A stretch of 42,682 nucleotides of DNA from an uncultured Coriobacteriaceae bacterium (lineage in GTDB: Bacteria; Actinomycetota; Coriobacteriia; Coriobacteriales; Atopobiaceae). The notes beneath the pieces were generated by a model. That model had not been told where the DNA came from, made no database searches, and saw only the letters and a list, made by a program, of their open reading frames with translations. Positions 7,201 through 17,222 of this stretch are shown piece by piece. Within the stretch, counting starts at the first letter, position 1, and the number at the start of each line of letters is the position of its first letter. The position numbers were made by a program, and so were the translations under genes. Where the stretch lies: positions 1-42,682 of the forward strand of contig CACYWP010000024.1 of the NCBI GenBank assembly GCA_902778135.1, written 5' to 3'.

Positions 7201-9832
7201 TAGCACGAACGCGGCATACAGCTTCACGGTCGAGGGCGACCGAAGCTTGGTTGCGGTCTTCATCTCCAAGCCCGTGCTCACCATCACAGCCCTTCCGCAG
7301 GGCGGCACATACACCGGCCAGACGCAGGGCGAGGGCGACACGGTCTACGAGGACCAGGCAGAGATTGCCAGCAAGGTGTCGGTCAAGGGCTTGCGGAGTG
7401 GTGATTTGCTTGAGAACATAAAGCTCTTCAGTCAGGGGACAGACGCTGACGACTACCGCATCACCGTGAGCAGCGCCCGAGTGGTGAACGCCTCGGGCAA
7501 ACCCGTGACGGACGACTACAAGATCGTCTACGTTCCTGGCACGTTCACCATCAATCCCGCCGAGGTGACCATCACCGTGGCCAGCGCGTCCAAGTCCTAC
7601 GGCAAAAGCGACCCAGAGTTCACTGGCACGGTTGAGGGGCTTGTGGCCGCAGGCGACCTGGGCGAGGTCAAATACAGCCGCACCAACAGGGACGCCGAGG
7701 ATGCAGACACCTACCAGGGTGTGCTCACGGCCACCTACCAGCCGAACAAGAACTACGACGTGACCGTGGTGCCTGGCGACTTCACCATCAACCCCGCCCC
7801 GGCGTCGGCCCTCGGGCTTACGGCCGTCGGCGGGAAGTGGACCTACGACGCTGCGGCGCACGCGGGCTCGGCCACGGTCACCGTCACGAAGGGCACGTCC
7901 GTCGAGTACTCCGTCGACGGGAAGAAGTGGGCCGCGGAGCCGCCGAGCATCACCGACGCCGGCTCGCTGGCCTTCCAGGCGCGCGCGACCAACCGCAACT
8001 ACCAGACAGCCACCACGGATGCCACGCTCGTTGTGGACCCGGCCAAGGTCACCGTCACCGCCAACGCTGCGAGCAAGCAGTTCGCTACCGCGGACCCCGC
8101 CCTCTCGGCGAGCGTCAAGGGCAACCTGAATGGCGACCCGATTGCCTATGAGGTCACGCGCCCCGGCACTGGCACCGACGAGGCGGTCGGCACCTACAAG
8201 GACGCCATCGTCGCATCCGGCAAGGCGGCCCAGGGCAACTACGCGGTCACGTTCGCCCCAGCGGACTTCACCATCACGGAGAACACCAGCGCGCTCACGC
8301 TCACCGCAAGCGACGGTGGCGGCGCGTACACCGGCAGCGCGTACGGTCTGACCGACGTGTCGGCCTCGCTTGCGGATGCCAAGGTCGAGTACCGGGTGGG
8401 CAGTGGCACCTGGAGCACCACGGCGCCCACGGTCACCGACGTCGCGGACTCGCTCGTGGGTACCGTCTCGGCGCGTGCGACGCTCGAGGGCTACGCGCCC
8501 GCGCAGGTGGACGGCCTGAGCATCGTCGTCAACCCGAGGTCGGTCACCGTCACGGCTGACGGTGCATCCAAGGTCCACGGCGATGGCGACCCGAAACTCT
8601 CTGCCACGGTCGAGGGCACCATCGGCTCCGACACGGTCTCCTACGACCTCTCGCGCGATCCAGGTGACGACGTGGGCAAATATGCCATTACCGCCAGCGG
8701 GGCGACCGACCAGGGCAACTACACGGTGAGCTACGAGCCCGGTACCCTCGAGATCACGCCTGCCCCCGCGACCATCACCGTGGCTAACGCGTCCAAGGTC
8801 GTCGGCGAGGACGACCCGACTATCACGGGCAGCGTCGAGGGCCTTGTCAAGGAGGGCGACCTGGGCGAGGTCTCCTACAGCCGCGTCGGCAAGGACGAGG
8901 ATCCCGGCACCTACCGGGGTGTGCTCACCGCCACATACCAGGCGAACAAGAACTACGACGTTACTGTGGTCCCGGGCGATTTCACGATCAGGGCCCTGCT
9001 CACGCTGAGGTGGCTCGACGGCGACGGCAACGTGCTGCAGGAGAAGACCTACGTAGAGGGCGACCCCGCGCCAGCCTACGACGGCGCGGAGCCCACGAAG
9101 AAGCCTACGGCCCAGTACACCTACGCCTTCGTCAACTGGGACGACGGCACCGTGGAGGGTGCGGTTACGACCTACAGGCCGCTGTTCGACGCGACCGTCA
9201 ACGAGTACGACATCACCCTCGATCTCGCGGGCGGCACGCTCGACGGCCAGACCGGCACCGTGACCTGGGCCCGCCCGTACGGATCCACCATCACGCTTCC
9301 CGAGCCCACACGCGAGGGCTATGTCTTCAAGTACTGGAAGGGCTCGCGCTACAACGCCGGCGACAAGTACGTCGTGGAAGGCGCGCACACCTTCGCGGCC
9401 GTTTGGGAGAAGGAGGCCGAGCCTGCCACCCATACGGTGACCTTCGACGCCAACGGGCACGGCACGGCGCCCGCCGCACAGAAGGTGGGGGAGGGCTCCA
9501 AGGTGACCAAGCCGGCCGACCCGACGGCGAGCGGCTGGACCTTCGGTGGCTGGTTCACCGACAAGGCCTGCACGGAGGCCTACGACTTCTCCAAGCCGGT
9601 GACGAGCGACCTCACGCTCTACGCAAAGTGGACGGAGAAGTCCTCGCCCGCGCCCACGCCCGGCAGTTCCGACCCGGTGCGTCCGGGCTCGTCGAGCCAG
9701 CTCGTCCCGAGTACGGGCGACCCGAATGCGGACCTCTCCCGCGTCCTGCCGCTCGTCGCGGCCTCGGGTCTTTGCCTGGTGCTGGCGGGCGTCATCCTCC
9801 GCAGGAGGCGCAAGGTACGCGGGAACCAGTAG
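4262..9832 (+). CDS. secreted BspA-like leucine-rich-repeat / MBG-repeat surface protein
   Basis: A 1856-residue cell-surface protein. The chosen ATG has GAGGTGGG upstream and opens a classic signal peptide (MRRRTPTPLRR, hydrophobic core, cleavage after PALA at about 32). An acidic, Ala-rich stalk (33-135) follows. Residues about 360-590 and 740-900 are LRR_5/BspA repeats of 23 residues with the core VTIPDSVESIGAYAF. Divergent InlB-type repeats are at about 617-690 and 922-1002. Four MBG-type modules (SKSYGKSDP-like openings) span about 1100-1577, then Listeria-Bacteroides repeats with GWF and YAKW motifs end near 1790. The C-terminus has LVPSTGD at 1814-1820, a hydrophobic helix and RRRRK, a variant LPXTG sorting signal, so a sortase probably anchors it to the wall. 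The role is probably adhesion to host or to other bacteria. It stands alone, with a terminator after it. Confidence 0.9.
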   Translation: MRRRTPTPLRRLIALVACIALVAGLVPTPALAEALEGAMPDLVEDAPVVNDEVLASLGEAGEGDVAADDTAMADDASVSADDDMPEAPVSNIEAIPAAQAAPDAGEGSEDTEPSLGTAPAQAPACPAFEQAVEVDGVKVTVSAPEGVFPEGARLSVTSVPSSRVENAVAGERDAGVTVAAAYTFDVKVIDAAGNELQPAEGQVVSVSFRTAEVADANLDAQVYHITDDGSAQALATNTAGKIATAQTDGFSLYTVEFTYGDLQYVLPGGDSMALSTILETVGLSGEVTAVICSDESLFSVSKETGAWVVSSHAAFTSTEWMRVTIAGIEYEIAVTDATFGNWEYEIADGKATITKYNGSASTVTIPSELGDCSVTTIGTAAFESRSSLQSVTIPDSVESIGQNAFRNCSDLQSVTVGSGVKSIGSWAFQACVNLQEVHISDLAAWCQIAFADDASNPLGRGAGKLYLGGNLVTELTIADGVESIGAYAFYRCSSIESVTIPDSVESIGAYAFMDCDGLTSVTIPDSVESIGAYAFCDCVGLTSVTIGSGVESIGAYAFSDCDGLTSVTIPDSVERIGEDAFEYCPNLSNVWFVGAAEEWNKLNVSFYNSNPQVHCLPSVTVTVSPDGAGTVSRTYRAGEDSHSVTVTAEPSEGYVFANWTGDRTGTDPELVIDGLQFQKLSSTDSYSLIANFVRGKLCGDGVVWTLENGTLSIRYIGRGTGKMTDFAFQKAPWYADRASIQTVDIGDGVTGIGAYAFEGCASLGTVTIPADVTSIGNYAFYHSGLESVTIPTGVESIGINAFAFCPRMTEIVVAGDNPNYSSLDGILYDKAKTELITAPTGLGGELTIPDSVTSIGELAFYNNDNITSVIIPASVTSIGGYAFSDCGKLSDLYYASSQGDWNNKVTKDRFWDRETVRKVIHFAVTLAASASPKAGGTVTVSCDTTCPVEGKVWTGTSATVAATPNAGYEFTGWTENGSVVSTNAAYSFTVEGDRSLVAVFISKPVLTITALPQGGTYTGQTQGEGDTVYEDQAEIASKVSVKGLRSGDLLENIKLFSQGTDADDYRITVSSARVVNASGKPVTDDYKIVYVPGTFTINPAEVTITVASASKSYGKSDPEFTGTVEGLVAAGDLGEVKYSRTNRDAEDADTYQGVLTATYQPNKNYDVTVVPGDFTINPAPASALGLTAVGGKWTYDAAAHAGSATVTVTKGTSVEYSVDGKKWAAEPPSITDAGSLAFQARATNRNYQTATTDATLVVDPAKVTVTANAASKQFATADPALSASVKGNLNGDPIAYEVTRPGTGTDEAVGTYKDAIVASGKAAQGNYAVTFAPADFTITENTSALTLTASDGGGAYTGSAYGLTDVSASLADAKVEYRVGSGTWSTTAPTVTDVADSLVGTVSARATLEGYAPAQVDGLSIVVNPRSVTVTADGASKVHGDGDPKLSATVEGTIGSDTVSYDLSRDPGDDVGKYAITASGATDQGNYTVSYEPGTLEITPAPATITVANASKVVGEDDPTITGSVEGLVKEGDLGEVSYSRVGKDEDPGTYRGVLTATYQANKNYDVTVVPGDFTIRALLTLRWLDGDGNVLQEKTYVEGDPAPAYDGAEPTKKPTAQYTYAFVNWDDGTVEGAVTTYRPLFDATVNEYDITLDLAGGTLDGQTGTVTWARPYGSTITLPEPTREGYVFKYWKGSRYNAGDKYVVEGAHTFAAVWEKEAEPATHTVTFDANGHGTAPAAQKVGEGSKVTKPADPTASGWTFGGWFTDKACTEAYDFSKPVTSDLTLYAKWTEKSSPAPTPGSSDPVRPGSSSQLVPSTGDPNADLSRVLPLVAASGLCLVLAGVILRRRRKVRGNQ
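5702..5977 (+). repeat. near-identical 69-bp tandem repeats coding for leucine-rich repeats
   Basis: The segment GTGGAGAGCATCGGGGCGTA occurs at 5702, 5771, 5840 and 5909, exactly 69 bp apart, and the surrounding bases are nearly identical. Each unit encodes one 23-residue repeat. Such high DNA identity suggests recent duplication and allows copy-number change by recombination without a frameshift. Confidence 0.85.
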
Positions 9833-9860
9833 CCACGGCAGGCCATAAAGCGTCAGTTAC

Positions 9861-9900
9861 GAGGACGCCCGCATCGGAAATGGTGCGGGCGTCCTCGGTT
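9861..9900 (+). terminator. terminator after the surface protein gene
   Basis: A perfect 13-bp inverted repeat (9861-9873 and 9884-9896) with a 10-base loop lies 28 bp past the surface-protein stop. The T-run is poor, but the site sits between convergent genes and could serve both. Confidence 0.7.
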
Positions 9901-9987
9901 GCTCTGCCATCAGCCGTCTCGCGGCGTGTGGATGCGAGGCGAGACCAAGCCAGGGGCGTCACAGGTGCCCTGGCCCTCACCGCATCC

Positions 9988-12881
<2,894 letters not shown>

Positions 12882-12956
12882 GGGCTCTGCCTGCGGTTTG
12901 ACCGAAGCGAGGGACCGTGGCATCCGAGGATGTGCTCCGAGCGGTCGCCGAACGTG

Positions 12957-12996
12957 ACGGGTGGGTCGGACGACTGGTGCCGTCCGACCCACCCGT
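12957..12996. terminator. bidirectional terminator between convergent genes
   Basis: A perfect 16-bp inverted repeat (12957-12972 and 12981-12996) with an 8-base loop lies between the convergent beta-glucosidase and DUF1593 genes. The flanks lack strong T-runs, but stem length and position make it the likely terminator for both. Confidence 0.75.
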
Positions 12997-13036
12997 GTGT
13001 TGCAGGCCGCTGTCCCAGCAGCCCCTTGGTGCCGTC

Positions 13037-14623
13037 CTATGCCACGGTCACGACCACGCGCTGGTAGTGCTTGAGGTTGTGCGCTCCGTCGTCGGTGACC
13101 TCGACCACCATGTGGATGGTGTCGCCGCTCTTCGCGTCATCCGGCACGGTGAACGTGACCTGGTCGCTGTCGGCACCCTCGAGCACGATGCTGTCGAGCA
13201 CCGCGCCGTCCTCCACCGCGGCCGTCCGGTCGATGACTAGGCCCACGTCCTGGTCCTCCAGCTGCGGCGCGGCAACGCCGTCGTCGTAGGTGTCGGCCTC
13301 GAAGTAGCGCCACCAGCGATAGGTGAGGACGTCGCCGTCGGGGTCCTCGCCCACGGCGGTGAGCGTGACCTTCTCGCCTGAGGCGGCCGTCACGTCGATG
13401 CCCTCCATCACGCTGACGATCGGTGCGTGGTTGGCATCCTCGTAGACTGTGGCGGTGCACCAGTCCACGCGTGCGGCGAAGTCGTTGTTGATGTCGTCGA
13501 ACCAGCGGGTGAGCGTGTAGCTGGCCTCCCATGCCTGGCTGTGCGGGTCGAAGTCCGCCACGGAGTTCTTGCCGTCGGCACCGAAGCGTCCGCCCCAGCC
13601 GCCCCAGCTCGGGTCCTCCAGCGAGCGCAGGCCCGTGTCGAGCAGGTAGAAGAAGCTGGGGGAGTCGCCCTCGCTGATGAAGTCGTACTTGACGTAGTTG
13701 GGGTTGGCCTCGAGGTAGGAGTCCCAGCCGCGCTGCTCCTCGTCCAGCTCGCCCTCGACGGTCTTGCCGTCGCCCATGAGCGCGTAGAGGTCCATCAGCG
13801 GGCCATGGTCGCCCACGATGTTTGCCTGCTGCCAGTCGGCGTGCAGCGTCGTGTTCAGCTCGTCGGCATGGAACTGCCAGGCATAGGCGAAGTGCCAGAA
13901 GTTGCAGACGTCGTTCAGGACCTTGAGGTCGGGCCAGGCCTTGGCGATGTAGTCGCCGTAGCTCTCGTCCTGGTCGAGGATGATGTAGATGACCAGCTTG
14001 TCGTAGATCTTCTGCTGGATCGCCTCCCACTCGTCGGTGTCGGCGTACTCCTCCTCGATGGACTTGAGGGCGCGGGCGGTGGTGTTGGTGCCGCCCCAGG
14101 TCTGCACGTAGAGCGTGCGCGGGTCGTCGTCCAGGAAGAGCTCCTTCAGGAACTCGCTGCCCTCGGTGACCTCCTCCATCTCGCCCTTGTCCTTGATGTT
14201 GCCGATCTTGGTGTGCTCGCGCAGGAAGTCCGGCTCCGGATAGCCGTCGGCGTGGACGCAGAGGTTGGGGTAGACCTGCTCGTAGGCATCGAGGAAGTCG
14301 GTGAGCCACTGGGTCCCCGTCCAGCGGAAGGGCTCGACCTTGTCACCGTCGCCTGCGTAGTGGTACATCGAGCTGGTGAGCACGATGCCCGCGATGTCCA
14401 TCTCGTTGGCATAGAGCAGTGCGCGGATGACCGAGTCGCGGTCGTCCACCTCGCCGTCGGTGGTGATGACCGTGCGGCACTTTTCCTGGATCGTCCTGGG
14501 GACGACGCCCTCGTCGGGGGTCTTTGCCGGTCTCTCCTCGCTGGTCCCAGACGAACAGGCCGCGAGTCCCGCCATCGCCATGGCTGCCGCACTTCCCTTC
14601 ACGAAGTCTCTTCTGCTTATCAT
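13037..14623 (-). CDS. TAT-exported DUF1593 lipoprotein with a nucleoside-hydrolase-like domain
   Basis: A 528-residue exported protein. The N-terminus has a twin-arginine motif (SRRDFVK) and a lipobox (LAAC, Cys23), so it is probably folded before export and lipid-anchored outside. The main domain, from about 48 to 330, fits DUF1593, whose fold is related to inosine-uridine nucleoside hydrolases; TTDGEVDDRDS (55-65) resembles the calcium-binding Asp cluster of that superfamily. The last ~100 residues look like an Ig-type beta-sandwich (DPDGDVLTYRWW). The start has GGGAGAAGGGAGAGG upstream; an earlier in-frame ATG at 14758 would precede the signal peptide with 45 unlikely residues. Substrate is unknown: DUF1593 proteins also occur with polysaccharide genes, and a beta-glucosidase is the neighbour. 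Confidence 0.85.
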   Translation of the reverse strand: MISRRDFVKGSAAAMAMAGLAACSSGTSEERPAKTPDEGVVPRTIQEKCRTVITTDGEVDDRDSVIRALLYANEMDIAGIVLTSSMYHYAGDGDKVEPFRWTGTQWLTDFLDAYEQVYPNLCVHADGYPEPDFLREHTKIGNIKDKGEMEEVTEGSEFLKELFLDDDPRTLYVQTWGGTNTTARALKSIEEEYADTDEWEAIQQKIYDKLVIYIILDQDESYGDYIAKAWPDLKVLNDVCNFWHFAYAWQFHADELNTTLHADWQQANIVGDHGPLMDLYALMGDGKTVEGELDEEQRGWDSYLEANPNYVKYDFISEGDSPSFFYLLDTGLRSLEDPSWGGWGGRFGADGKNSVADFDPHSQAWEASYTLTRWFDDINNDFAARVDWCTATVYEDANHAPIVSVMEGIDVTAASGEKVTLTAVGEDPDGDVLTYRWWRYFEADTYDDGVAAPQLEDQDVGLVIDRTAAVEDGAVLDSIVLEGADSDQVTFTVPDDAKSGDTIHMVVEVTDDGAHNLKHYQRVVVTVA

Positions 14624-14682
14624 TCCCTCTCCCTTCTCCCATGGGCACGCAACGTCCTTCGGGTGCATTCCCTTGCTGAATG

Positions 14683-14713
14683 ATAACAAGTCGTTATAAC
14701 CTTCTATAACCTT
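14683..14713 (-). promoter_or_regulatory. operator-like palindrome and direct repeats upstream of the DUF1593 gene
   Basis: ATAAC (14683-14687) and GTTAT (14693-14697) form an inverted repeat around a 5-base centre. TATAACCTT occurs at 14695-14703 and again at 14705-14713, one helical turn apart. The site lies 60-90 bp upstream of the DUF1593 start. A near-identical palindrome overlaps the TetR promoter at 16623-16636, so the TetR protein is a candidate regulator here too. Confidence 0.45.
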
Positions 14714-14773
14714 TTCGGTGGGCGAAGAGGCCGTCCGTCCCGAATGCCGCAGACACATCGGGGGCGATGCCGG

Positions 14774-14983
14774 CTAGGGAATGCGCTCGATGACAAGCCC
14801 GAGGGAGCCGTCCTCGAGGGAGTTGTGCTCGTCCAGGTGGATGTGGGCGCCGGAACGCTCCTCTGCCAGGGCGAGGAGGATGTTCGCCAGCGAGACCAGG
14901 CCCGCCCTGTTGGCGGAGATGACCATCTCGCCGTCATGGGCCTCGGTGCGGATCCCGAAACCGTCCTCCCAGGTGATGTCCAT
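14774..14983 (-). CDS. small Imm32-like protein
   Basis: A 69-residue soluble protein with the pattern ISANRAGLVSLANILLALAE, then AHIHLDEHNSLEDGSLGLVI and a short tail. This matches what I know of the Imm32 immunity-protein family, whose members bind or neutralise polymorphic toxins, although many have no known toxin. No toxin gene is beside it. It lies 150 bp upstream of the DUF1593 gene on the same strand; whether they share a transcript is unclear because the operator-like site lies between. The ribosome site (GGGGCGAGG) is close to the ATG. Confidence 0.65.
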   Translation of the reverse strand: MDITWEDGFGIRTEAHDGEMVISANRAGLVSLANILLALAEERSGAHIHLDEHNSLEDGSLGLVIERIP

Positions 14984-15047
14984 GCCTCGCCCCCATGCCC
15001 TGCGGTGGGCGACAGGTAGGTCGGGCTCCTGTCGCCTGTGCCGCCCG

Positions 15048-15521
15048 CTACTCCTCCTCGCTGTCCAGCAGGTCGGAGAGGCTGCCGGAATCGGCCAGGA
15101 ACGCCTCCATGTCCTCCTGGGTGGTCTTGACGAAGGTGATCGAGTTGCTCTCCGAGCTCATGGTCAGCTTGTCGTCAGCCATCGTGAGGTCGCCCGACAT
15201 ACTCGTGTCGTCCTCGTCAGTCAGCTTGAGGCTGCCCTCGGATGCGCTCGTGGCCTCCCAGGTCCCCGTGTACAGCTCCCTCCCGAACAGGTTGAGCTTG
15301 CAGCTCCCATCCTCGTCCAGGATGAGGAATACGTTCATGCCAAAGGCCTTGACCAGCTCGATTTCGTCCCCGCTGGTCTGCTCTCCATCGCTGACCATCG
15401 AGTCCAGTTCCCACACGCCCGTAAAGTTGGGGCGATAGTCCTCCTGTGTGACCGAGCCGCAGCCCACCATCGCCAGGCACAGCACCACCAGAGCGAAGAA
15501 TCCCAACATGCGCTTTCTCAT
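15048..15521 (-). CDS. small lipoprotein with a beta-rich lipocalin-like domain
   Basis: A 157-residue predicted lipoprotein: MRKRM, a hydrophobic core and the lipobox AMVGC with Cys21. The mature part has alternating polar and apolar residues and motifs such as FTGVWELDSM and YTGTWEATSA, typical of lipocalin-like or META-type beta-barrels, and an acidic tail (LLDSEEE). The start at MRKRM was preferred because AAAGGT lies six bases upstream; ATGs two and ten codons earlier are possible. It stands alone and diverges from deoC. Function is unknown; related small lipoproteins are common in this class. Confidence 0.75.
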   Translation of the reverse strand: MRKRMLGFFALVVLCLAMVGCGSVTQEDYRPNFTGVWELDSMVSDGEQTSGDEIELVKAFGMNVFLILDEDGSCKLNLFGRELYTGTWEATSASEGSLKLTDEDDTSMSGDLTMADDKLTMSSESNSITFVKTTQEDMEAFLADSGSLSDLLDSEEE

Positions 15522-15695
15522 GGTCATACCTTTCTTCGGGCTGCCCGTCACCTTCTTCCAGTATCCGGGAGACTCTGCTCTGCGCCTTCGTGTGGGACGA
15601 TGAATTCGGCAAGCGTCACTGCCTCGCGCGGCCGGCCAGGCGCTTTTCGCTGCGGGCTATAATCGGGTGCGCACCCACAGAGAAGGGAAGGGAAC

Positions 15696-16337
15696 ATGCA
15701 GCTCAATGGCCTCATCGACCATACCAACCTCAAGCAGGACGCCCGTCGCGCCGACATCGAGCGTCTTTGCGACGAGGCCGTCCGCTACGGTTTTGCCACC
15801 GTCTGCGTCAATTCGTGCTGGGTCCCGCTGGCGTCCCAGCGGCTGGCGGGCACCGGGGTTGGCGTGACGACCGTCGTGGGATTCCCCCTGGGTGCCGCAT
15901 CGACGCAGGCCAAGGCGGCAGAGACCGCCCAGGCCGTTGCCGATGGCGCGAACGAGATCGACATGGTCCTCAACGTCGGGCGCCTGAAGGACGGCGACGA
16001 CGCATACTGCACCGCGGACATCTCCGCCGTGGTGGCGGCTGCGGGCTCGGCAACCGTCAAGGTCATCCTGGAATGCTGCCTGCTCTCCGATGACGAGACG
16101 GTCCGTGCCTGCGAGGATGCGGTCGCCGCGGGTGCCGGATTCGTGAAGACGAGCACCGGCTTCTCGACGGGCGGCGCGACCGTGCACGACGTCGAGCTGA
16201 TGCGCCGCACCGTAGGCGATCGCTGCAAGGTGAAGGCGGCTGGCGGCATGCACACGCGTGCCGAGGCGGAGGCGATGGTCGCAGCCGGGGCAGACCGTCT
16301 GGGCACCAGCGCCAGCATCGCCATCGTGGAGGGCTAG
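15696..16337 (+). CDS. deoC: deoxyribose-phosphate aldolase
   Basis: A 213-residue TIM-barrel class I aldolase that splits 2-deoxyribose-5-phosphate into glyceraldehyde-3-phosphate and acetaldehyde, the last step of deoxynucleoside breakdown. The Schiff-base lysine is K151 in FVKTSTGF; K180 in VKAAGGMHT is the second catalytic lysine, and NEIDMVLN (86-93) is also conserved. Length is normal. GAGAAGGGAAGGG precedes the ATG. It leads the nucleoside-catabolism locus but is separated from deoB and the phosphorylases by the TetR/CPBP pair and psuG, so it is probably transcribed alone. Confidence 0.95.
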   Translation: MQLNGLIDHTNLKQDARRADIERLCDEAVRYGFATVCVNSCWVPLASQRLAGTGVGVTTVVGFPLGAASTQAKAAETAQAVADGANEIDMVLNVGRLKDGDDAYCTADISAVVAAAGSATVKVILECCLLSDDETVRACEDAVAAGAGFVKTSTGFSTGGATVHDVELMRRTVGDRCKVKAAGGMHTRAEAEAMVAAGADRLGTSASIAIVEG

Positions 16338-16401
16338 CCGAATCGAGCTGCCACAAGACCGGCCTGCGGCCGTCTCCATTGCGGGTGCGGGGTGCCCCGT
16401 G

Positions 16402-16565
16402 GCGTTGTCTGCGTTTCATATTCGAAAGGGCGCGCCTGACGTGTCGTTGTCTGCGCTTTCGCCTCGCCAAACGAGCCACGTCAGTTGTTTGCGTTTTTGT
16501 CTGCGCAGACTACGGCCTTTTCTGCGTAGCTCTGAATGGGTGCCCTCTCAAAACGCAGACAATGC
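16402..16565. repeat. motif cluster with terminal inverted repeat and nested hairpins
   Basis: The ends 16402-16416 and 16551-16565 are inverted repeats (14 of 15). Inside, TTGTCTGCG or a one/two-base variant occurs at 16405, 16447, 16485, 16497 and 16518 on the plus strand and once inverted at 16554-16562. Further inverted repeats are CTGACGTG/CACGTCAG (16436-16443 and 16477-16484) and CTACG/CGTAG around 16510-16529. It could be a MITE-like element, a regulator-binding array or a folded RNA. Confidence 0.6.
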
Positions 16566-16595
16566 AGTGGGTCCGGCGTCGTGGTACCTTGCCCA

Positions 16596-16636
16596 TTGCA
16601 GCCCTGCCTGTCTCCCGATATAATAACAAGCGTTAT
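16596..16636 (+). promoter_or_regulatory. promoter and operator of the TetR-CPBP operon
   Basis: TTGCAG (16596-16601) and TATAAT (16619-16624) have a 17-bp spacer. The palindrome ATAAC-AAGC-GTTAT (16623-16636) overlaps the downstream edge of the -10 box, the usual place for a self-repressing TetR operator. The TetR start codon lies 17 bp further on. Confidence 0.6.
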
Positions 16637-16652
16637 AGAAAGGGGAGGGTAC

Positions 16653-17222
16653 ATGGCAAGGACCGCGCGCATATCGCGGGACGACATCGTTGCTGCGGCT
16701 GTGGAGCTGGTGCGGACGCAGGGGCACGAGTCCCTCAACGCGCGGGCCCTGGCTGCGGCCTTGGGCTGCTCGACCCAGCCGATTCTCTACCGCTTTGCCA
16801 CGATGGCGGAGGTGCGCGAGGCCGCCTACCAGGCCATCGACGAGCTGCATTCCACCAGCCTCATGGCACGGCTGGAGTCCGCGTCGGACCCTCTCCTGCA
16901 GCTGGGGCTCAACTACGTACGTTTTGCCTACGACGAGCCACGCCTGTTCCGCTTCCTCTTCCAGACCGACGCGTTCGGTGGGCGGGACCTGCAGTCGCTG
17001 GTCGCGGCGCCCGAGGTGGGGGAGCTGGTGGGCATGGTCGCCCAGGAGACGGGCGTGGACGAGGCGCGGGCACGACAGGTGTTCCTTGCCATCTTCGTGG
17101 CAGCGCATGGCTATGCCAGCCTCTTGGCCAACAACTCCCTGGCGTATGACGAGGACCTGGTCGCACGGGTGCTGACGTCCGCGTACCAGGGTTCTCTCGA
17201 GATGGAGGGGGATGCCCGATGA
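16653..17222 (+). CDS. TetR-family transcriptional repressor
   Basis: A 189-residue regulator. Residues about 8-55 form the TetR helix-turn-helix (ISRDDIVAAAVELV, ARALAAALGCSTQPILYRF); the rest is the all-helical ligand and dimer domain with FLFQTDAFGG typical of WHG/TetR_C subfamilies. AGGGGAGGG lies three to ten bases before the ATG. Its stop overlaps the start of the membrane protease in ATGA, so the two are co-translated. A palindrome on its own promoter suggests autoregulation, and the same palindrome lies before the DUF1593 gene. The ligand is unknown. Confidence 0.88.
   Translation: MARTARISRDDIVAAAVELVRTQGHESLNARALAAALGCSTQPILYRFATMAEVREAAYQAIDELHSTSLMARLESASDPLLQLGLNYVRFAYDEPRLFRFLFQTDAFGGRDLQSLVAAPEVGELVGMVAQETGVDEARARQVFLAIFVAAHGYASLLANNSLAYDEDLVARVLTSAYQGSLEMEGDAR

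Larger units (their letters stand above)
16338..16652. other. structured intergenic region before the TetR gene
   Basis: No gene is seen in these 315 bases. They hold a 164-bp block of repeated TTGTCTGCG motifs with nested inverted repeats (listed separately) and the TetR promoter. A short GC hairpin near 16358-16375 may end deoC transcription. Confidence 0.5.

Noticed and set aside
6377..9460. A very long open frame on the minus strand under the surface-protein gene
   Set aside because: It is antisense to a gene with signal peptide, repeats and sorting signal; its residue make-up (Arg-, Gly- and Val-rich) is that of a shadow frame in GC-rich DNA.
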